DNA of 64,000 nucleotides from Platanthera guangdongensis. Its lineage: Eukaryota > Streptophyta > Magnoliopsida > Asparagales > Orchidaceae. This document shows, piece after piece, positions 57,530 through 64,000 of this stretch (within the stretch, counting starts at the first letter, position 1; each line of letters opens with the position of its first letter). Both the position numbers and the translations under genes were made by a program. The stretch lies in NCBI GenBank assembly GCA_039583875.1, contig CM077166.1, forward strand, positions 88,906,564 through 88,970,563, read 5' to 3'. A model generated the notes under the pieces. That model was not told the DNA's origin. It made no database searches and saw only the letters and a list, made by a program, of their open reading frames with translations.

Positions 57530-57668
57530 TCGAAACTCCAAATAAATTCTACACGAAATTATTTCCAATCACTCGTGTACCCGTCCGTCGCTTCGTCTTC
57601 ACTCGAGAAATTGCAGAGCCGTGACTGTTCCTCTTCCCCCCGACAGAGTTTTTCCCATTTTCTGGATC

Positions 57669-60082
57669 ATGGCCACTGTCTCCAAGATTGGTGTAGGTTC
57701 AGAGCTTGTTACCATCGGGATTGTCGAGCTTTTACATTATTTCCACAACTTACTTGTTCTTCTAGATACCGCCGGACTGTCCTTCGCTGTTCAAGAACCC
57801 TGCCGGATTATCTTCCCAGAGGTAGCCGAATTCTTCTCAAATCTGAAGGTCCAACGGAATGGAAAAGTCCTGAAATCCAAGGTGCTAGGTTTGAAAATTA
57901 AACTCTCCAAGACCACTATCTCTCAACTTCTCCGATTGCCGATAGTAGACAAAAAAGCTGACATAGATGAAGAAGATTCCTACAGAACCTGCTTGTTCTG
58001 TGGAATTTTGCCTGAAGTCCAATCTATCAAACGATCAGACATGAACGCAGAAGGAAAATTTTTGGTTGATGTTATTGGAAAGATTTTGCTGTGCAAGACC
58101 AACTCCATAAGAGACATTCCATTGTATTTCTTCGACATAATGCAAGTCATTGTCTGCCGCAAGAAATTCCAATTTGGTATGCTGATTCTGGATAAAATCA
58201 AGGACAATTTAAAATCCCCCAACTACGCCAGAATAATCTCTCTGCTTCTCCGTGAAACAAATCCCCGAGTTTTCAACCTCTCCAAAGGGACCCCTCTTCA
58301 CCCCATGAAGAAAGTCTCCATTTCTTCTATTCAGAGATGGGAGCTCAAGCTGAAGAATCCTGCCCAAGTTGCAAAGCTATCAAAAGTTCCAGCAGACCCA
58401 GCTTTAGAAGACAGGACTACATCTCCCTCTCCTCATCATGTGGCCAGCTCCTCTGGTGCACCAAGTTAGGGGGAGCCTGCTCCTTCTATCTTAGTTAGGA
58501 AGCCATCTCCTAAGCCATTAATTTCTTCCCGACCTCATACTCCACAAACTCCAGCAACTCCTTCAGATCAGATACCTCAAGAATCTCTTCTCTCAACAAC
58601 TGTTGCAATAGATGCTATGATTGCAGAGCTCTCTGAAGAAGTGATGCCTATTCCTCCTCTATCTCCTCCAACTCCATCCTCGGAAATTCCCAAAGACTCC
58701 ACTCCTGGCCAATCTCTAGACCACTCTCCATCCAAGACACCAGCCAAATCTCCTGATGCTCTCAAAAACCAGCAAGACACAATTCTTATTCTGATGAGCC
58801 CTCTCCAGAGCTAGCATAAGCTCCTCTCAGAAACCTACATTTCTCTCTCTCTCAGGTTACAGAAGAAGGGGGTGCTATCATTCCTACCACAAGAGCTCAC
58901 AGCTCTGTGATCATTGAAGAAATAGCTCCATGGGTAACTCCTCCCCTTCCTTCTGCTTCTCCTTCAACTGCTGCTGCTGCTACAGACTCTTCCTCCTCAG
59001 CTTTGCTGAAACAGATTGCACTGCTTCTTCAAGACCAGAGAAATTATTTTGATACTTCTCTAAAGACTGTATCTAATAAGGTAACTGCTCTCGAGACTGA
59101 GATGAGCAGAGGCTTTGCTGAAATTCAGCATAATACTGACAAGCTCAAGGACTTATTTCAACTTGGGGGCAAAGCCCTAGGCCACACTATCACTAGTGTT
59201 GGAGAAGTTATGGAACAAGGTGTCACCCTTGCAAATAATCAAATTGAACTGGACAAGAGAAATGAAGCCAACGAAGTGAAAATCTGTGAAGAAGTTGGTC
59301 TTTTCAAAGAAGATGCTATAGAGAAGTTATCTGTTGAAATCAGAAAGGTGGAGGGATTGATCAAAGAACTCAAAGAATAAGTAGAAAAATCAGCTGCTCA
59401 GAAGTCAGATGTATGGGAAACTCATGTGAAGACAATTCATGATGATGTGCTAGCCCAGATATAGAGTGTCAAATTTCATACCTATGACACTGCTGTCTGG
59501 ATGCACAATCAGATTCTGCCAGACCTTGTTGTTGACCCCAACGTCATTCCCCATCATTTAAATCCTCTAGCTACAGATGCATCTGCTCCATCTACTCCAG
59601 CTGCTCCTCTGCAACCTAACTTGTCTCCCAGGCCTGGAGACACAGTTGCTCCTCCAGACACCTATGCTCCATGCTGGGAAGAAGATTCTGCTGACATCTT
59701 CCTTCAGGCTCCTCTAGAGATCAAAACTTACAAGAAGAAAAGGAAGTATGGTGAAGGCCCCTCTGCTAGCAAGACTGCTCCTACTAAAGCTACTGAACAT
59801 GCTGAAGTTTGGTCTCCAACCTCCAAATCCCTGATTCTGGAAACTCTCAGATTAGTTATGGAATTCTATTAGAGCATAAATATTCATTACAGCTCATATG
59901 AATGGGAACTTTATGAAAAATCCATGACCAAGAGAAGAATTTATGACAGAGAATATGGGAGGAACAACCCTGCTGCCCCTCCTAGACCTCCCAAGTATTA
60001 TCCCAAACCCTACTGTTACCAGAGGAGACAACAAGAGAAACTGGACAGACATACAACAAGGCTAATTTTCAAGGATGTTTGA
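57669..60082 (+). pseudogene. Copia-B ORF3 (Sirevirus env-like position)
   Basis: The ATG at 57669 starts MATVSKIGVGSELVTIGIVE. A ~265-residue N-terminal region runs open to a stop at about 58467. Beyond it come a Pro/Ser-rich stretch, a Glu/Lys-rich coiled coil (about 59000-59380), a Pro-rich segment and a basic C-terminus (RPPKYYPKPYCYQRRQQEK near 60010). Premature stops lie near 58467, 58815, 59380, 59461 and 59870. I see no signal peptide and no clear membrane helix. The sequence agrees with Copia-A ORF3 along its length, so it was a real gene of the family. Its function is unknown. Confidence 0.82.
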
Positions 60083-60260
60083 GATTGTGAAATGATTGAC
60101 TGTAGAGTTGATAATTTTGGACATTCTTATTTATATGATTCTAAGTTTTTGCTCTTATTATCTTTTCTTGTAGTCTATTACTTGCTTGCACTAATTTTTC
60201 TACTCAGCTTCTTTTTATTTCTTTAATTCACCTTAGTGTAAAGGGTTCTGACTTCAACAA

Positions 60261-60272
60261 ATAGGGCGAGAT
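60261..60272 (+). other. Polypurine tract of Copia-B
   Basis: ATAGGGCGAGAT abuts the 3' LTR. One C interrupts the G run that is intact in Copia-A. About 180 bp of non-coding sequence separates it from ORF3. Confidence 0.82.
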
Positions 60273-62240
60273 TGTTGAGAACTATGTCCACATTAACCCA
60301 GATTTGATGAAGTCACCCTGGAACTAAGATGAATTAGGTTGTATTTGATGCTTTGTTTGAGTTATGTGTTTGCAGGACTCCAATGGGAAGTCTAGGCCAA
60401 TGTCAGTCTACAATGGGTCACCAAACATAGGACCATACAGTGTAATCCCTCATTTTGTGTTCCAAAGTGTTGAATCATGTGTAGCCTCTCTATTAGGATA
60501 CACTTCATATTCAAGCTATAGGACTGTGAAAATACTTGATTCTGATTCCCCTCTAGTAGAAGAAAAATTGCTGACAAAAATTTGTCTAAGTATTTCTCTC
60601 GAGTAGGTCCTTAACTACTCGAGTAGATTGGTTGAGATATACTCGAGTGAAACTTCTGCTTACTCGAGTAAGAAAATTGTTCCTCTCATGAAGTGAAGTA
60701 AAACACTCGAGTAGTTCACTGACATACTCGAGTAGCCTACTTAACTACTCGAGTAGGTCTCTCTTCCTACTCGAGTTGCCCAGAATTCAGTTTCCAAGTT
60801 TTTCTAATTAAATCACTCGAGTAGTCCAAGTCATATACTCGAGTAGCTAATTCTATCTCGAGTAGCTCATACTCGAGTAGTTCCAGATTTCTCTTTCTCA
60901 GAATTTTTATAAGTCATTTACTCGAGTATGTACTTTGTATACTCGAGTAGTTCTCGACACTGTGTCGAGTAACTCTCTTCTGTGTGTCGAGTAGTTCAGA
61001 AATACTCGAGTAAGTCTTTCATTTCTCGAGAAGATTTCTTTCCTCTCGAGTAGTTCAATCTGACTACTTGAGTAGCTGTTTCTTTCTCGTGTGCAGAATA
61101 TTTCTAAGTGTCTGTCTCGAGTAGTTCTTTTAACCACTCGAGTAGTTCAATTCTGCCTACTCGAGTAGTATAACTTGTACTCGAGTAGTTCAACTCCTTC
61201 CCGTGAAACTTTTCTGTGTACTCGAGTAGATCTTCTAAAGTACTCGAGTAGTTGATTATATGGACTGGAGTAGTTGTTTTCTACCTACTCGAGTAGTCAT
61301 GAATTATATACCCGAGTAATATTTCTTTGCTTACTCGAGTAGTCCTTGAACTAATCGAGTAGTTTTATACCTACTCGTGTATATGACCTCATTTTCTCTG
61401 AAATTTCTTCTAAGTACAGATTTGACAGATTTTCAAATCCCGTGATATGATTGGTCTACGTGTACGTCATTAAAACCAATTATGACCGTTATTAGTACTC
61501 CTATAAAAGGTCTTGTCTAATCGACAAACCCTGATCAGAAGAAAATTATTCTAACTTTTGCAGCCGCCTCTTTCCAAAGAATCGTTGTTTCCTCTCTCTC
61601 TCTTCACGAAACGAAAGCCGTCGCCGCCGCTGTTCTTCTCCGGAAGGGCTTCGATTTTCAGAGGAAATAAACTAAAGAAAGCTCTCCAGATCGAGATCTT
61701 TTTTCACATACTCATCATCTGTCCGATCGTGGAAGCAAGGAGTTCAGATCTACTCTTGCCGAGAATCTTTCTTCAATTTTCTGATAAAGCCGCACACCAA
61801 GAAGAAGATTCCAGTTCCTGATTTATTTTCAGATCTGAACCAGACAATATCACTGTTTGTATTTTTTCAATACTTATATTTCATTTCTGTAGGAGATTTT
61901 TTCTCCGAGTGTAGGAGTTTTCCACTCCGAGTTTGTAGGAAGGTGTTCCTTCCGAGTTGTAGATCCAGTGGATTAGATTGAGATTGTAGGAACTTTATTC
62001 CGAGGGTAGGATTGATTTTCAATCTGAGATAGTGGTGTAGCCGAGTCTAGTTCATTGCTAGATCGGTGAGGGAAAGTGGATGTACCCAAGATCGGGGAAC
62101 CACTATAAATCTTGTCTCGTATGTTATATTTTAGTAGATAGATCTGTGATGTGTTCTGAGATTTTTTATTCCGCAAAAGACGCACAACTCACCTATTCAC
62201 CCCCCTCTAGGTAATATAGGTTGATAACTATTATCTTTCA
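60273..62240 (+). repeat. 3' LTR of Copia-B (1968 bp)
   Basis: It starts TGTTGAGAACTATG and ends ...TTATCTTTCA, followed by the target-site copy GCTAC. It is co-linear with the 5' LTR, with a TATA box at 61502-61508. Confidence 0.96.
60597..61382. repeat. U3 array of ACTCGAGT palindromes (Copia-B 3' LTR)
   Basis: This is the counterpart of 49899-50687. Units differ singly (for example CTAATCGAGT or TGGAGT in place of CTCGAGT), and spacing is preserved. Confidence 0.9.
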
Positions 62241-62245
62241 GCTAC

Positions 62246-62835
62246 CCATGCTTTTAGTTGGAGAACGAGCAGGCTATATTCGATTAATTTTATAATGGTC
62301 TGCGTGGCGAGCTGCGAATCCTACTGCTAGGACCAAAATTACTGGAATTCTGAGCCTTGGTGGAGTCAGCTATATATTTGGAGTAGACTTGAGTAAGACT
62401 CACCCGATGCCAGCGACCATGGTATCGAACTATGCAAGCCCCATAAGAGCTGCATCCGACAGAATATTGGAGAAGGGGGCTACAACATCGACTAGCAAAG
62501 CAACTTACACTTGTCATACTTATGGAAGGAAAGGGCACTTCGACCGAGAGTGTCGGAATGTTGCTCAGAAGACTAAGAAAGCTATGTCAGGAGCACTTGA
62601 GGACTTTAGTGCAAAGGAAACGACGTTCAAAATGCCGAACACCTCAAAGTATGGATATCATAGGTGGTATAAAAGGGCTAGGACTTTGGGTCTAGCCCCT
62701 CCTTTCGGTGCTTCGTGGGAAACTACAGGCCAAATCCCGGGCGCATGTTACAACTGTGGGAACACGGGGCATTATGCCCGTGGGTGCCTAAAGTTCGAGA
62801 GGAAGCACGCCGTGGTGAGGACAGGTATGGTTTAA
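62246..62835 (+). pseudogene. gag: Gypsy-C gag, C-terminal part
   Basis: The frame resumes after GCTAC with a stop and then FYNGLRGELRILLLGP, matching RFYEGLRDDLRLLLSGP of Gypsy-B. Two knuckle-like motifs follow: CHTYGRKGHFDREC near 62512, where Tyr takes the place of the second Cys, and CYNCGNTGHYARGC near 62750. The frame ends at about 62835. Confidence 0.86.
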
Positions 62836-63300
62836 AGTTATAGCAGTTTAACCTTAAATACTTGTCGCCCTTGTGCATATTAGCTTAGAACTACTTGTGC
62901 TAAGCTTTGTTCTGATTTTCGTTTATCTAGCGAGAGAAGCGTTCGTTTAGGGAGCTTTGCAATCCTTTATTTAGGAATTATATTGCACGTCGGAGTACCT
63001 CCTTCGATGGTAAGAGACAAATTGGATGCGTTATGGTCTAATTGTGCTCAATGCACGCGGGTAGAATCTGTTGCTCTTAGGTATGGATTGGGAGTCAAGA
63101 GTTTGATTTACAAACGTTGTTACTATCGATAGTGGAGTTCGACGTAATATTTGGCATGGACTGGCTCTCGGAGCAGCAAGCTTATATCGATTGCGGTCGC
63201 AAGGAAGTCAAGTTGGGAACAGGTCGTGATACGACTTTCACAGGCTTGAAAGGATCGAGCAAGATGTTGAAGTCTGCTCTTCAGGTGGTGAAGGCGGTTC
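62836..63300 (+). pseudogene. pol: Gypsy-C aspartic protease, decayed
   Basis: The N-terminal half including the active-site region (near 62935-62990) is disrupted by stops and has lost the D-T-G triad seen in Gypsy-B. From 63117 the frame is clear: VEFDVIFGMDWLSEQQAYID and TFTGLKGSSKMLKSALQ. About 62836-62930 carries no recognisable protein. Confidence 0.82.
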
Positions 63301-64000
63301 GTGCTGGAGCAGAGCTGTCCTTTACGCTAGTGGAGGTTACAAAGCCTAAGCCTATGTTGGATAGTATTTCAGTGGTATCGGAGTACCCTGATGTGTTTCC
63401 TAGTGATCTTCCTGGAGCCCCGCCTCAACAGGAGATAGATTTCATGATGGAGCTAGTGCTAGGTGCAAAACATGTGTCATGATCTCCGTATCGTCTAGCT
63501 CCTAAAGAAATGGCAGAGCTGAAGGTTCAACTGCAAGTGTGGTTGGAGCAAGGGTATGTGCGTCCAAGTTCGTCGCCTTGGAGCGCACTGGTCCACTTTG
63601 TTAAGAAGAAGGATGGGAGCTTGAGACTCTGTATTGATTATCAGAAGCTAACAAGCTAACGGAAAAGAATAAGTACCCGATCCCAAGGATTGATGATCTC
63701 TTCGATCAGTTAGACGGATCATCGGTGTACTCTAAATTGGATCTTAAGTCTGGTTACTATCAATTGAGTATAAGGGAGAGTGTTATCCCTAAGACAGCAT
63801 TCATTACGAGATACGGGCATTACGAGTCTACGGTCATGCCGTTTGGGCTGACCAATGCGCCGTCGGTGTTCATGGATTTGATGAATAGGACTTTCAGGGA
63901 GTACTTGGACCATTTTATGATCGTCTTCATCGACGACATTTTGGTGTACTCGTAGAGTGAGGATGATCACTTCAGGCATCTTCATTTGGTTTTGGAGATG
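63301..64000 (+). pseudogene. pol: Gypsy-C reverse transcriptase, truncated by window end
   Basis: After a stop near 63480 the RT reads [35 protein letters not shown] near 63595-63640, a frameshift near 63650, then [20 protein letters not shown] and the catalytic FIDDILVYS at 63926-63952. An in-frame stop follows at 63953. The element continues beyond 64000. Confidence 0.9.

Larger units (their letters stand above)
49578..62240 (+). mobile_element. Copia-B, complete Sirevirus-like Ty1/copia element (12.66 kb)
   Basis: The plus-strand element has LTRs of 1966 and 1968 bp, an initiator-Met primer site, gag with a long coiled coil, PR-IN-RT-RH pol, an internal palindrome array, ORF3 and a polypurine tract. 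The size and the third ORF fit Sireviruses of the SIRE/Maximus group. About 14 differences in the first ~290 bp of the LTRs point to a moderately old insertion. Stops and frameshifts make it non-autonomous now. Confidence 0.96.
62241..64000 (+). mobile_element. Gypsy-C (Ty3/gypsy, related to Gypsy-B), right part
   Basis: The plus-strand gag-PR-RT sequence continues from 49577 and runs off the right edge. Protein similarity to Gypsy-B is high (for example FDVIFGMDWLS and SISVVSEYPDVFPSDLP). It hosts Copia-B and, by inference, Copia-A. Confidence 0.9.

Noticed and set aside
57669..60082. Calling ORF3 a true envelope glycoprotein
   Set aside because: There is no signal peptide, transmembrane helix or cleavage motif that I can see in either copy.
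1..64000. Host gene, gene fragment captured by a transposon, or other non-retrotransposon system
   Set aside because: All sizeable frames are explained by gag, pol, ORF3, LTR or low-complexity DNA, and no remaining stretch shows other protein similarity.

Overview
The window is plant nuclear DNA made entirely of nested LTR retrotransposons. No host gene, tRNA gene or rRNA was found. Evidence for a plant: Sirevirus-type Ty1/copia, chromovirus-type Ty3/gypsy and Athila-type Ty3/gypsy polyproteins, primer-binding sites for initiator-Met and Asp tRNAs, LTRs of 1.8-2.9 kb, and dense decay by stops and frameshifts. This fits pericentromeric or other heterochromatic DNA of a large flowering-plant genome. 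The species cannot be named from the sequence.

Layout. Copia-A (minus strand) runs from beyond the left edge to 49440 and is split into four pieces (1-5775, 25045-27532, 38444-39111, 47691-49440) by three insertions. These are Gypsy-A (5776-25044, minus), Athila-1 (27533-38443, plus) and Gypsy-B (39112-47690, minus). Gypsy-A is itself split by LARD-1 (13183-21399, minus), a non-coding relative of Athila-1. A second Copia of the same family, Copia-B (49578-62240, plus), is complete and lies head to head with Copia-A. The 137 bp between them (49441-49577) and the right end (62241-64000) belong to an older plus-strand element, Gypsy-C, related to Gypsy-B. The nest is four deep: Gypsy-C > Copia-A > Gypsy-A > LARD-1. 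Five insertions have 5-bp target-site duplications: ATTAG/ATCAG, CCAGC, ATACT, ACACT/ACATT and GCTAC. Where the host ORF is known from Copia-B, its two halves rejoin exactly at the duplications. The link between Copia-A and Gypsy-C is inferred, because the left end of Copia-A is outside the window.

Each autonomous element encodes gag (nucleocapsid, CCHC knuckles), protease, reverse transcriptase/RNase H and integrase. Order is PR-IN-RT-RH in the Copias and PR-RT-RH-IN in the Gypsy elements. The Copias add a third ORF (proline-rich, coiled-coil, Sirevirus env-like position) downstream of pol. Every ORF set is broken, so none looks autonomous now.

The most unusual signal is regulatory. Every family has an array of CG-containing palindromes in the U3 part of its LTR, upstream of a TATA box (weak in Gypsy-B). 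The Copias carry dozens of ACTCGAGT units. The chromoviruses and the Athila group share two other motifs, CACGCCCGTG and TCGACGATCGTCGA, although these lineages are distantly related. Copia-B carries a second ACTCGAGT array plus a TATA box inside the element, just upstream of ORF3, which suggests an internal promoter.
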